From positions 119,921 through 183,920 of the forward strand of contig NZ_JBHUJB010000083.1 of NCBI RefSeq assembly GCF_042683245.1: a DNA stretch of 64,000 bases. The letters run 5' to 3'. Position 1 is the stretch's first letter; the number at the start of each line of letters is the position of its first letter. This DNA is from Rubritalea tangerina (lineage in GTDB: Bacteria > Verrucomicrobiota > Verrucomicrobiia > Verrucomicrobiales > Akkermansiaceae). The position numbers and the translations under genes were made by a program. The notes under the pieces are model-generated. The model was not told the DNA's origin, ran no database searches, and was given only the letters and a program-made list of their open reading frames with translations. This document shows, piece by piece, positions 34,213-42,914 of this stretch.

Positions 34213-36096
34213 TTATTCGACGACGAGTGCGTTGAGTGAGATACCCATGGTGTCGTCTGATTTTGCTTTAGAGGCAATGAGTTTCAGGGTGATAAATTTG
34301 TTACCTTTGACTTGTTCAGCGGTGAGTTTGTGGAGGGTTCCGAAGGAGGTATCTTGGCTTTCGCTTTGGTAGTAGAGTTCGGGCAGGATGTGGTCACCCT
34401 TATCGTCGAGGATATCGAGGTGGGCATCGCAGTTCCAGGTGGTGAAGTGGAGTTTGATTTTACAGCCATTGGCGGGTGGGGTGACTTGGATTTCCCAACC
34501 GTCGCCAGCATCACGGGTTTGGCCGAAGAGTGTGGGGCGGAACTTAGATTTTTTACCGCTGAAGAAGAGGAGGTTTCCGACTTCTTGTTGTTTCGCAGTG
34601 GTATCACCGATGGGGGTGACGGATTCGATGAGTTCTGCTTTAGGGTGGCTTAATTTGTCAAAGTGGCTGAGAGGAGCGGAGAAGACGACCCAGTCTTTTT
34701 TGCCCTTATTGTTGACGTCACAGCCGATGCGCGAGTGGCCCTCGGCGACAGCATTGCTGTAGAAGCTGGTCATGTTGGCGCGCTCGATCGCCGATTCTAG
34801 GCCTTCATTGATGGGGCGTTCGTCCGGGTTTTCCTCATAGAATTCCTCTACGTCGGATTGCTGAGGGAGCATCATAGCGAGGCAGACACCGGCAACTAGG
34901 AGGAGTGGTAGAGCGATGGCGAGGATGAGTTTCTTTTTACTTTTTGAGGGCTTTGTAGGTTCAGCCTCAGTCTCAGGTGTCGGAGGTGTGGCCTGAGGTG
35001 GGGGGGGAGATTGAGCTGGTGCAGCGGTCTGAGAAGGTGGCGGAGGGGTTGGGGAAGTGTTAGGTGTGGGGGTGGCCTGAGCGGTGACTGGCTGGGTGAC
35101 AGCAGCCTGGGGTTGCTTAGGAGTTGGGTGCTTCTCCATGGTGGTGGGAGCCTTGACCTGAGGGGGGACCTGGGTCTGAGGGGAGGCTTTACGCAAAAGC
35201 GGTGGGGCTGCCGGAGTGGAGGGCTTGACAAGTCCTGCGTTTTGCTCAGGAGCTGGGGGTTTAGAGGGGGCAGCTTGTGGGCTGAGTTTAGGCAGGGCCC
35301 TGAGAGCGTCAGCGGCGGTGGCAGGGCGCTTCTCAGGATCGAGCTGGGTCATGAGCTGAACCCATTCGATGGTGGCTTGGCTGATATCGTCGCGGTAATC
35401 GGTGATGGGGGGGATGGTACCGGCTTGGTGGAGCTGTTTGGCTTCATCGAGGCTTTTTCCCGCAAATGGGTGGCCGCCGAGGAGGGTGAGGTAGATCAAC
35501 TGGCCCAGCATGTAGCAGTCAGAGGCGACAGTCGAGACAGCTCCGTCAAAGAGCTCTGGTGCGAGAAGGGCAGGGTCCGCCATCATGGCATAACTGGAAT
35601 CCGCACCTTGGATGAGTGGGGCAAGACGCGAGAGGCCGAGGTCCATGAGCATGTAGCGGTGGCCACCACGGGCGCGTTCGGTCAGCAGGACAGAGCCTGC
35701 GGTGAGTGCACCGTGGATAAATCCCGCAGCGTGGGCGGAAGCGAGGCCGTCGAGGAGTTGGCCTGCGAGGTCAAGGGCGTCGTATTCGCTGAGTTGTTCT
35801 TTCCCGATGGAATCGGAGAGGCGTTTTCCTTCGAGCAATTGGGTGATGAGAAAGGCGCCATCTTCGTCGACACCCGCGTCATAGACGGTGAGAAGATTTG
35901 GGTGGGTGAGGTTGCTGAGGTTATGGGCGATGGTGAGAAATTCTTCTTTCCACTCGTCAGCTGAAGTATCTCCGCCAGCAGAATAAAAGCGTCTGACGGC
36001 CACCTTGCGATTGAGCTGGGTGTCCTCGGCTCCGTAGACCCCGCCGGTGCGGCCTTTCCCGAGCAAAGTTGTAATTTCGTATCTTTCTTCGTCCAT
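34213..36096 (-). CDS. Transmembrane serine/threonine protein kinase homologue, probable pseudokinase
   Basis: 627 residues from ATG 36096 (MDEERYEITTLLGKG, the usual kinase start; an ATG at 36114 is also in frame). The fold is that of a bacterial Ser/Thr kinase: glycine loop LGKGRTGGVYGAED, then DPALLAPELFDG and DCYMLGQLIYLTLLGG. Key residues are altered: VAIK lysine is Arg35 (VAVRR), the HRD motif is H128-G-A130 with the catalytic Asp replaced by Ala, the following K/N are T/S, and the alpha-C Glu is not apparent. DLG (Asp152) and APE are kept. A Pro/Thr/Gln-rich linker leads to a membrane helix (LILAIALPLLLVAGVCLAMML, near residue 390) and a ~210-residue outside domain. Likely a signalling scaffold or ligand sensor rather than an active kinase. 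Confidence 0.85.
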   Translation of the reverse strand: MDEERYEITTLLGKGRTGGVYGAEDTQLNRKVAVRRFYSAGGDTSADEWKEEFLTIAHNLSNLTHPNLLTVYDAGVDEDGAFLITQLLEGKRLSDSIGKEQLSEYDALDLAGQLLDGLASAHAAGFIHGALTAGSVLLTERARGGHRYMLMDLGLSRLAPLIQGADSSYAMMADPALLAPELFDGAVSTVASDCYMLGQLIYLTLLGGHPFAGKSLDEAKQLHQAGTIPPITDYRDDISQATIEWVQLMTQLDPEKRPATAADALRALPKLSPQAAPSKPPAPEQNAGLVKPSTPAAPPLLRKASPQTQVPPQVKAPTTMEKHPTPKQPQAAVTQPVTAQATPTPNTSPTPPPPSQTAAPAQSPPPPQATPPTPETEAEPTKPSKSKKKLILAIALPLLLVAGVCLAMMLPQQSDVEEFYEENPDERPINEGLESAIERANMTSFYSNAVAEGHSRIGCDVNNKGKKDWVVFSAPLSHFDKLSHPKAELIESVTPIGDTTAKQQEVGNLLFFSGKKSKFRPTLFGQTRDAGDGWEIQVTPPANGCKIKLHFTTWNCDAHLDILDDKGDHILPELYYQSESQDTSFGTLHKLTAEQVKGNKFITLKLIASKAKSDDTMGISLNALVVE

Positions 36097-36200
36097 GAAC
36101 TCTAAGCTAAACAACAGCTGTAGGACTGATATAGATTAGGGGCTTGAAAGCAATCATTGAGTTGCGAAAGTTCCTCAGTTTTGAATATTTCGGTCAAGTA

Positions 36201-36800
36201 CTAGATGTTTTTTTCAATCCATGGAAGGGCTTCGGCGAGTGCGCGAGCGCGGTGGCTGAGTGAATTTTTGGTTTCGCTAGGGAGCTGAGCAAATGTGGCT
36301 TCGTGTCCTTCGGGGATGAAGAGTGGGTCATACCCGAATCCTGCGTTACCGGTGAGTTGGTCGATGATACGGCCTTCGACGGCGCCGGAGAAGTGGGCCA
36401 TGCGCTGGCCATTTTTGGCGAGGACGATGACACAGCGGAAGCGGGCGCTGCGTGGGGTGTCTGCTGGGAGTTGGCCCAGCTCGTTGAGGAGTTTGGCATT
36501 GTTGGCAGCATCATTGCCTTCTTCACCAGCATAGCGGGCGGAGTAGACGCCGGGCTCGCCATTGAGGGCATCGACTTCGAGCCCGGAATCATCTGAGAGA
36601 ACCCAGGCATCGGTGCGTTTGCTAATTTCGACGGCCTTGAGGGTGGCATTTTCGAGGAAGGTGGTGCCGGTTTCGTCGACTTTGGGGAAATTTTTTCCAT
36701 TGAGGTCGGAAACGCTGAATTGGGAGCCGAGGATGGCGCCGATCTCTTCAGTTTTATGGGAATTTCCGGTGGCGATGAGAATAGGTGTGGCTGAGCTCAT
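36201..36800 (-). CDS. rdgB: dITP/XTP pyrophosphatase (non-canonical purine NTPase)
   Basis: 199 residues from ATG 36800 (MSSATPILIATGNSHKTEEI); an ATG at 36818 is in frame. The Ham1/RdgB signatures are intact: TGNSHKTEEI (substrate-binding S/T-x-N-x-x-K), LSDDSGLEVDALNGEPGVYSARYAGE, and GNAGFGYDPLFIPEG with the final SHRARAL. It removes ITP/XTP/dITP from the nucleotide pool by hydrolysis to the monophosphate and pyrophosphate. Cytoplasmic housekeeping gene; it lies 104 bases upstream of the kinase homologue on the same strand. Confidence 0.96.
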   Translation of the reverse strand: MSSATPILIATGNSHKTEEIGAILGSQFSVSDLNGKNFPKVDETGTTFLENATLKAVEISKRTDAWVLSDDSGLEVDALNGEPGVYSARYAGEEGNDAANNAKLLNELGQLPADTPRSARFRCVIVLAKNGQRMAHFSGAVEGRIIDQLTGNAGFGYDPLFIPEGHEATFAQLPSETKNSLSHRARALAEALPWIEKNI

Positions 36801-36867
36801 GATGGATTTTTTTTGCATTATTTTTATCTTATGGGAATAAAATTACGCGTCTGTACCGCTAACGTTC

Positions 36868-37323
36868 ATGATGAGACTGAAAAAGACATTTCTAACTGCT
36901 GTGCTCACCTTTGCTGCTTCCGCTCTCAGCCTTGTGGCTGGTGAGGGCTGGATGACTAATATTGATGAGGCGAAGAAGCTCAGTAAGGAGAAGAATAAGC
37001 CTGTTTTTGTCGAGTTCACCGGATCTGACTGGTGTCCACCCTGTATGATGATGGAGAAGAACGTGTTCTCTAAGGGCGCTTTCAAGACAGGTGCAGAGAA
37101 AGATTTTATCCTTGTTAAGATTGATATTCCCAATGGTGACAAGGCATTGCGTAAGAAGAACGAAAAAGTGTTAGAGAAATATAAAGTCTCTGGTGTTCCC
37201 ACCGTAGTCTTGTTAGATCCTAAGGGGAAAGAATTCTCACGCTTTTCGGCATCGCGCTACAACACGGTAGACAAGATGTTAGGTCAGCTAAAGAAGCAGT
37301 TACGCATCAAGGATATGTTTTAG
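36868..37323 (+). CDS. Secreted thioredoxin-fold protein (CPPC)
   Basis: 151 residues. Signal peptide to about residue 25 (MMRLKKTFLTAVLTFAASALSLVAG), then a thioredoxin-like domain with the active site DWCPPCMMME (Cys55-P-P-Cys58), the cis-Pro loop VSGVPTVVLLDPKG and a final helix. The C-P-P-C site and the FVEFTGSDWC lead place it in the periplasmic thioredoxin_7/DUF255-like group. It probably acts in disulfide reduction or isomerisation in the periplasm. It is divergent from rdgB and ends at a hairpin terminator. Confidence 0.9.
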   Translation: MMRLKKTFLTAVLTFAASALSLVAGEGWMTNIDEAKKLSKEKNKPVFVEFTGSDWCPPCMMMEKNVFSKGAFKTGAEKDFILVKIDIPNGDKALRKKNEKVLEKYKVSGVPTVVLLDPKGKEFSRFSASRYNTVDKMLGQLKKQLRIKDMF

Positions 37324-37353
37324 AAAATTTCATTGTGTAGTAAACGTGGTTGA

Positions 37354-37385
37354 GAAGGGTGTGCATGGCAACGTGCACGCCCTTC
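37354..37385 (+). terminator. Terminator after the thioredoxin gene
   Basis: GAAGGGTGTGCA / TGCACGCCCTTC, a 12-bp stem with one G-T wobble and an 8-base loop, 30 bases after the stop. It is followed by TTATGTT, a moderate T-tract. Confidence 0.7.
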
Positions 37386-37459
37386 TTATGTTAGAGCAAA
37401 TCGCACTTCAGAAGAGACAAATGATGATTTTTGGGGGGATGCTTTGCGCTGGCAGGGGG

Positions 37460-38953
37460 TTAGCGGAATTGCTTGTATTCTGGATTGGTTTGGGCGTTTT
37501 TGAAGATTGGTTTATTTTTCCAGAGGTCGAAGGTGGCTTTGAGTTGTTTGGGGTCTTCAGGTGATTGTCCTTTATCGCCGGAGGAGTTGATCCATTGGTT
37601 GAGGGCGTCGCGGTGTTGGGTGAGGGTGGTTTGGTATTGTGGGTTGGATGCGAGGTTGTGCATTTGGTGTGGGTCTTTAGCGATATCGTAGAGTTCTTCG
37701 GACGGACGTGTGCCGAACCACAGCTCGGAGAGGTTTTTGGAGAGTTTGCCTGAGGCGTGAAGGTTTTTGAGGTCTTTCACAGTGGGTGCATTATCGCGGT
37801 ATTGGGCCTGGAGGAGTGGGCGTTCCGGGAAGTAGTTGCGGATGTAGCGGAATTTGTCGGAGCGTACGGAGCGGATGCGATCGATGGTGTAATCGCAGCG
37901 GTCGCGCGCTGAGATAATCCATTTTTTGGGTGCATAATTAGGGTCTAGGAGGTTAGAGCCATCGAGGTATTTGGGGAGGGGAATGCCTGCGAGTGCGAGG
38001 GAGGTGGCGGGGATGTCGAGGCCTGAGATACATTCTGAGCGAGTGGTTCCTGGGCGGATACTTGGGTGGTTGCCAAGGATGATGAGTGGGACATGGAGTC
38101 CATCTTCGTAGCAAAATTGTTTTCCGCGCAGCGATTGGTTATTTCCGTGGTCAGAGAAGAAGAAGACGATGGTATTGTCTAGTTCGCCGTCTGATTTGAG
38201 TTGTTGGAGGATTTGTTCGACTTGGTGGTCGGCACCTCTGGCGGCGTTATGGTGGAGGGTCCAGGCGCTGCGGTGAGCTTTGGTGTTAGGGAAGTAGGGG
38301 GGGAGTGGAACGGCTTCTGCTGCGAGCTTATCACCTTTGCGGACGTGTTTATGGCCCGCTTTACCGCCCCAGAGCATGATTTGTCCAAACCAGGGTTGTT
38401 TTTTATCGGGGCGAGCATTCCAAGTGTCCTTGGTGATGGATGTGGAATGGCGGGCGAAGTTGCCCTGCCAGCCATTCATTCCGACTTCGTAGTTTTCTTT
38501 GGTACCGACCGAGTAGAGGGCGCGACGGTCGTAGTGGAAGTTGTAATCGTCTTTACCGCTATTGAAGGTGAAGTATCCAGCGTCACGGAAATGTTCAGGG
38601 ATGGTTTTCATGCCCTTTGGCAAATGGATACGCAGGGGAGGAGGGACGACTCCGGGGGCGTGGCGTGACGAGCGATGTTGGTGGGTACCTGTGGTGGTTT
38701 GGAAGACGCCGGTGATGATGGCTGAGCGTGCGGCTGAGCAGACTGGGGCGGGCATGAAGGTGCGGGTAAAGAGCACGCCGTTTTTGGCCATTTGATCTAC
38801 GGTGGGGGTATGTCCACGATTGACTGAATTCCCGTAGCAGCCGAAGTAGGGTGAGAGGTCTTCTGAGAAAATCCACAAGATGTTAGGTCGTTGGGCAGCA
38901 TGTGCCCATGTCAGTGAGATTAAGAATACTAAGGATGTGAGTGTGCGTTTCAT
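37460..38953 (-). CDS. Sulfatase (heparan N-sulfatase-like subgroup), secreted
   Basis: 497 residues. Signal peptide MKRTLTSLVFLISLTWAHAA, then PNILWIFSEDLSPYFGCYGN, where the usual Asp-Asp pair reads Glu31-Asp32, as in the sulfoglucosamine-type sulfatases. The formylglycine motif is C72-S-A-A-R76 (C-x-A-x-R form). VFFFSDHGNN gives the second metal site, and YDIAKDPHQMHNLA closes the protein. The subgroup suggests action on N- or O-sulfated glucosamine, but this is inference. It is divergent from the sialidase gene with about 136 bases between, so the two may share regulation. Confidence 0.92.
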   Translation of the reverse strand: MKRTLTSLVFLISLTWAHAAQRPNILWIFSEDLSPYFGCYGNSVNRGHTPTVDQMAKNGVLFTRTFMPAPVCSAARSAIITGVFQTTTGTHQHRSSRHAPGVVPPPLRIHLPKGMKTIPEHFRDAGYFTFNSGKDDYNFHYDRRALYSVGTKENYEVGMNGWQGNFARHSTSITKDTWNARPDKKQPWFGQIMLWGGKAGHKHVRKGDKLAAEAVPLPPYFPNTKAHRSAWTLHHNAARGADHQVEQILQQLKSDGELDNTIVFFFSDHGNNQSLRGKQFCYEDGLHVPLIILGNHPSIRPGTTRSECISGLDIPATSLALAGIPLPKYLDGSNLLDPNYAPKKWIISARDRCDYTIDRIRSVRSDKFRYIRNYFPERPLLQAQYRDNAPTVKDLKNLHASGKLSKNLSELWFGTRPSEELYDIAKDPHQMHNLASNPQYQTTLTQHRDALNQWINSSGDKGQSPEDPKQLKATFDLWKNKPIFKNAQTNPEYKQFR

Positions 38954-39089
38954 GGTATGTGTCAGTTGGTCTAAAAAAAGTCCAGACAGGTGGATTTCAT
39001 AGCGTGAGTAGACTGAAGATACGTTACCCTAGCTATAGGAGATATCAGCAATGATGTATGCGTTGGGAAATAGAAAGCATTACAAAGAA

Positions 39090-40637
39090 ATGAGAAAATT
39101 TACGACATTAAGTCTGTTCTGGGTTTGGGCCTTAGTTGCAGAGGCTGTGGAGGTAGAGGTGAAGACAGCGACACTACCGGTATTGAATGATGGAGAGCTG
39201 AGCACGGTAATGGATTTTGGACTCGCGTGTGAGGCGCCGCGCATCTTGACGGGCATTGTCGTGGATACTGATGGGACGACGGCTTTGAGTGAGGTGGAAG
39301 AGATTCAGGTGGTGATGCGCCGAAGCGCTGGAGACCTCATGTTAGGCAGTAGTAGAGCGTTAGATAAAATTGTAATCATGCAGGGGGAAGCGGAGCTCCC
39401 GAAAGGAAACCATACATGTAGTTTAGTGGTGCGAATGAAGAAGGGAGCGGATCTTGACCATCGTGTGGGATTGCAGCTAAAGGAATTGGTTTTTAAAGAT
39501 GGAGCTCGTGTGCGAGTGGATGGAGTAGAGGGATGGGAGCCATCTCGGCTCGCATATCCGATTCACAAGCGAGGTCAATTTGAGTGTCACACATTTCGGA
39601 TTCCGGCGATTGCGCGTGCGAACGACGGGGCATTGTTAGCGGTGTATGACATGCGCTACAATTCGCGTCGCGATTTACAGGAGCACATGGACATAGGTTT
39701 GTCGCGTTCGGTGGATGGGGGGCAGAGTTGGTCTAGGCCCGAGCCGATCATGGATATGGGGGAGTACGGTGGAAAGCCGGAGAAGGAAAATGGATGTTCT
39801 GACCCAGGTATTTTGGTGGATCAGAGGACGGGTGAGGTGATTGTGACGGCCTGTTGGACACATGGTAAGCCGAGGACGCATCAATGGGTTGGGAATGGTT
39901 CTGAACCTGGTCATTCGATTGATAAGTCCACGCAGTTTATGGCGGTACGCTCGAGTGATCATGGGAAGAGTTGGTCAGCGCCTGAGAATTGGACGCAGGC
40001 ATTGAAGGATCCGTCGTGGTATCTATTTGCACCAGCACCTGGCAATGGGATTACCTTAGCCGATGGGACATTGGTGATGCCGACGCAAGGGAGGGATGCG
40101 AATGGTTTGCCGTTTTCTAATATCACGTGGAGTAAAGACCGAGGGAAGACTTGGACGGTTTCTTCGTTTGCACGCAGTAACACGACCGAGTGTGCGGTCG
40201 CGGAATTGTCCGATGGCACGCTCATGCTCAACATGCGTGATAATAGGAATCGCAAGGATAAGGGAGAGACGAATGGTCGTGCTGTGGCTGTGACTCAAGA
40301 TTTAGGAAAGCAATGGGAGGTGCATGGTTCCGACCATGGTGCGTTACCAGAGCCTGTGTGTATGGCGTCCTTGATCAGTTTCAAAGGAGAGGAGGGTAAG
40401 CATGGTTTGTTATTTTCTAACCCTCATGACAAGCATGGTCGTCGCAAGATGACCATTCAGATGAGCATGGATGATGGGAAGAGCTGGCCGAAACCACAGC
40501 ATATTTTATTAGATTCAAAAGGTGGAGCGTATTCTTCTTTGGTCATGATTGATGAGAAGACTGTGGGAATTCTCTATGAGTCTTCAGCTGCGGACATGGT
40601 CTTCCAGAGGGTTCCTTTGAGTGATTTTGGTAAGTAA
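39090..40637 (+). CDS. Exo-alpha-sialidase (GH33), secreted
   Basis: 515 residues from ATG 39090 (MRKFTTLSLFWVWALVAEAVE, signal peptide); the frame opens at 39051. An N-terminal beta-sandwich of about 150 residues (BNR-associated, VEVKTATLPVL...) precedes the propeller. The catalytic arginine motif is FRIPAIAR near residue 165, followed by YDMRYNSRRD. Four Asp boxes are visible: SVDGGQSW, SSDHGKSW, SKDRGKTW and SMDDGKSW. The final GGAYSSLVMIDEKTVGILYE carries the nucleophile-supporting Tyr/Glu region. It removes terminal sialic acids from glycoproteins or glycolipids, which fits mucin-like substrates and the nearby sulfatases. Confidence 0.93.
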   Translation: MRKFTTLSLFWVWALVAEAVEVEVKTATLPVLNDGELSTVMDFGLACEAPRILTGIVVDTDGTTALSEVEEIQVVMRRSAGDLMLGSSRALDKIVIMQGEAELPKGNHTCSLVVRMKKGADLDHRVGLQLKELVFKDGARVRVDGVEGWEPSRLAYPIHKRGQFECHTFRIPAIARANDGALLAVYDMRYNSRRDLQEHMDIGLSRSVDGGQSWSRPEPIMDMGEYGGKPEKENGCSDPGILVDQRTGEVIVTACWTHGKPRTHQWVGNGSEPGHSIDKSTQFMAVRSSDHGKSWSAPENWTQALKDPSWYLFAPAPGNGITLADGTLVMPTQGRDANGLPFSNITWSKDRGKTWTVSSFARSNTTECAVAELSDGTLMLNMRDNRNRKDKGETNGRAVAVTQDLGKQWEVHGSDHGALPEPVCMASLISFKGEEGKHGLLFSNPHDKHGRRKMTIQMSMDDGKSWPKPQHILLDSKGGAYSSLVMIDEKTVGILYESSAADMVFQRVPLSDFGK

Positions 40638-40782
40638 AGCGAGAAGAGGTGGTGGTGGAGCTGAGCAACCACCACCGGTCTGGGTGTGGTGGTTGGGTAG
40701 GTGTGAGTGATAGATTCGGTCTAGCAGTATTTCTTAATTCGAGTGCAATAGCTTCGATACTGTGTTAGAAGAGAAGTGGCTT

Positions 40783-41802
40783 ATGAAACACGCTCATCTG
40801 ATCATTTCACGAATCCTTCTAGTATGCATTAGTGCACTCTTACTAACCAACATGGTGATGGGTGAGGTGAGGCATCCTAATCACGGAATTGGTGAACCGA
40901 CAGAGGTGAAGGTGCGTTATGTGGTATTGGACATCGATGGTGTGGACAGTGCGGTACAGAATTTTACGATGAACTTATTCTTTCGGGCTGAATGGAAAGA
41001 CCCGCGGGAGGCGCACAATGAAGATGGCTCGATCACGAAGAGCTTGAGTGAGATTTGGCATCCTAACATCCAGATCACGAACCGGCAGAAGATATTCAAG
41101 ACCTTGGATCCGAGAGCGGTGATTTCGCAGGATGGTACGGTGAATGTGACTCAGCGAGTATGGGGGAATTTTTCGCAGATCTTTGACCTTAAGGATTTCC
41201 CATTTGATTCACAGAAGTTTGAGGTGACTTTGGTTTCAGTCGGGCACAGTCCAGAGGAAGTGAAGTTTGTTTTAGACAAGGCCAAGGACAAGAAATCTGG
41301 GATATCACCGAAATTTTCCTTACCGGACTGGGAGATATTAGGGCATGAGGCATGGGGGTTTAGTGAATCGATTTTTGATGGGATGCAGCCGGCGTCGATG
41401 TTTCGGATTTCGTTGGAGGCGAAGCGGTACAATGAATATTACCTGCTCAAGGTGATTTTACCTTTATTTTTGATAGTGGCGATGTCGTGGATTGTATTTT
41501 GGATTGATCCTGAGCAGGCGGGTACACAGATCGGTGTGGCGACGACCTCGATGCTGACATTGATTGCCTATCGATTTTCGATTGATAGTTTGGTACCAGC
41601 GGTGCCTTACCTCACAAGGATGGATGCATTTATTCTGAGCTCCACCTTGTTAGTGTTTGCGACACTCGGCGAGGCGGTTTTGACATCAGTGCTGACCAAG
41701 CATGGGCGGCCTGAATTGGCGGTTCGTATGGACCGTTGGTGTCGGGTGATTGTGCCTATAGGCTTTTTGACATTAGCGGTACAGGTCTTCTTAGGTCAGT
41801 AG
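40783..41802 (+). CDS. Pentameric ligand-gated ion channel (Cys-loop receptor family, prokaryotic)
   Basis: 339 residues from ATG 40783 with a signal peptide to about residue 27. The extracellular domain (about 28-216) is beta-rich with WHPNIQITN and the loop DLKDFPFDSQ (135-144), which keeps the F-P-F-D core of the Cys-loop but has no cysteines, as in GLIC and ELIC. Four membrane helices follow: M1 221-242, M2 about 247-267 (IGVATTSMLTLIAYRF), M3 281-304 and M4 320-337. The pore helix has no clear basic or acidic selectivity ring that I can assign. These channels open on binding of protons or small ligands; the ligand here is unknown. Its stop codon directly abuts a miniature element and, beyond it, the convergent barrel gene. 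Confidence 0.9.
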   Translation: MKHAHLIISRILLVCISALLLTNMVMGEVRHPNHGIGEPTEVKVRYVVLDIDGVDSAVQNFTMNLFFRAEWKDPREAHNEDGSITKSLSEIWHPNIQITNRQKIFKTLDPRAVISQDGTVNVTQRVWGNFSQIFDLKDFPFDSQKFEVTLVSVGHSPEEVKFVLDKAKDKKSGISPKFSLPDWEILGHEAWGFSESIFDGMQPASMFRISLEAKRYNEYYLLKVILPLFLIVAMSWIVFWIDPEQAGTQIGVATTSMLTLIAYRFSIDSLVPAVPYLTRMDAFILSSTLLVFATLGEAVLTSVLTKHGRPELAVRMDRWCRVIVPIGFLTLAVQVFLGQ

Positions 41803-41806
41803 CTAG

Positions 41807-42018
41807 GCCGTGTGGACAGATTGCTTCACTGCCCGTTTTTAGATAGGGTGATATGGAGTCAGTTGCCTTGCGGCAAAGGGATTTGGGAGGCTGAGGCATC
41901 TTTTGTATCTGGCTTCGTTGTCTTCCAATGCGAGGATGTTTATCCACGCCATGAAATCCGCCTTGCCAGATGCAAAATCCACTCTTAGCGGGCGGCAAAC
42001 CATTTTGTCCACACCACC
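41807..42018. mobile_element. MITE-like element, 212 bp, CTAG target duplication
   Basis: Ends are imperfect inverted repeats of about 32 bases (left GGCCGTGTGGACAGATTG; right, reversed, GGTGGTGTGGACAAAATG). CTAG flanks both sides (41803-41806 and 42019-42022), a 4-base duplication of the kind made by IS5-type transposases. It has no open frame of note and contains small internal inverted repeats (TTGCC-TTGC-GGCAA near 41866). It separates two convergent genes whose stop codons would otherwise be adjacent. Confidence 0.8.
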
Positions 42019-42774
42019 CTAGAAGCTGTATTTAAAACCAAGGAAGGGGCCGGATGTTTCGGTGTCGTAGACGAAGCCATTTTTGGAATAGTCGATGGCT
42101 TGGTGGCGGTAGCCACCGAGGGCGGCCCAGCGTTCATTGAAGTTGTATCCGAGGACGGCGAGGATTTGCCAAGTTTGGTCGGATGAGACACCGAAGCCAC
42201 CGTATTCACCGGTGAGGTTTCCGTACCAACATTCTGTGAAGGCATGGTTGATTTTGAGGCCGATAGCGGGGTCGACCCAACCTTCTGAGGCTTTTGCTTG
42301 GTTACCCATGGGTCCGGAGAGTCGGTTATCGAGGTAGTTGTACATGACGGCACCGTAGGCAGTGAGGCTGGTGGATCCGTTATTATAAAATTCATAGCCA
42401 GCACCGAGTTCAATGCGGACTTGTTCGACGTCGAGTTTGAAGCTTCCTAGTTGAGGGACAGTGGCACTGGAGCCGAGGTTGATGTATTGGAAGTCGGCGA
42501 AGGATTTAAACTTTCCTTTATTTGCCTCGACGGCCATGAAGGCGGCGAAGTCGAGGTTATTCCAGATGTCGCCAAATGAGGCATCTACACTAGCAGGAGG
42601 GAGAGAGGGGACTCCGACGGTACCGTCGATACCGGCAAGCCAGAGGTAGGGGGCAACGCTAAACTCCCAACAATTTTCATGAGATACTGGGGTGGAGACT
42701 GGAATTGGTTCGCCAGCGAAGATTGAGGTGGTGGTCGCTAGAGTGAGGGAGCTGAGTAGAAGTGTGTGTTTCAT
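42019..42774 (-). CDS. Outer-membrane beta-barrel protein
   Basis: 251 residues. Signal peptide MKHTLLLSSLTLATTTSIFAG, then alternating amphipathic strands typical of an 8-10 strand barrel (FSVAPYLWLAGIDGTVGV, RIELGAGYEFYNNG, YGNLTGEYGGFGV, WAALGGYRHQAIDY) and a C-terminal GPFLGFKYSF ending in Phe, the outer-membrane assembly signal. It resembles the WLAGIDGTVG group of uncharacterised barrels. The TAG stop lies inside the CTAG duplicated by the adjacent miniature element. Transport or structural role unknown. Confidence 0.85.
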   Translation of the reverse strand: MKHTLLLSSLTLATTTSIFAGEPIPVSTPVSHENCWEFSVAPYLWLAGIDGTVGVPSLPPASVDASFGDIWNNLDFAAFMAVEANKGKFKSFADFQYINLGSSATVPQLGSFKLDVEQVRIELGAGYEFYNNGSTSLTAYGAVMYNYLDNRLSGPMGNQAKASEGWVDPAIGLKINHAFTECWYGNLTGEYGGFGVSSDQTWQILAVLGYNFNERWAALGGYRHQAIDYSKNGFVYDTETSGPFLGFKYSF

Positions 42775-42914
42775 CGTAGAAGAAATGGTGGTTTATTAAA
42801 TTGGGAGTCAATCATCGATAGCATAAATCTGTTAGTGGGTGTAGTTAAATTTATTGGGTAGTGGGATAGATCTGGCTTGTTCTTTGAGGCATCCTGCGTT
42901 TCCTATAGAGAAGG

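Noticed and set aside
40648..40676. GGTGGTGG...CCACCACC hairpin after the sialidase as a terminator
   Set aside because: Stem is possible but there is no T-tract on either side; left out of the feature list.
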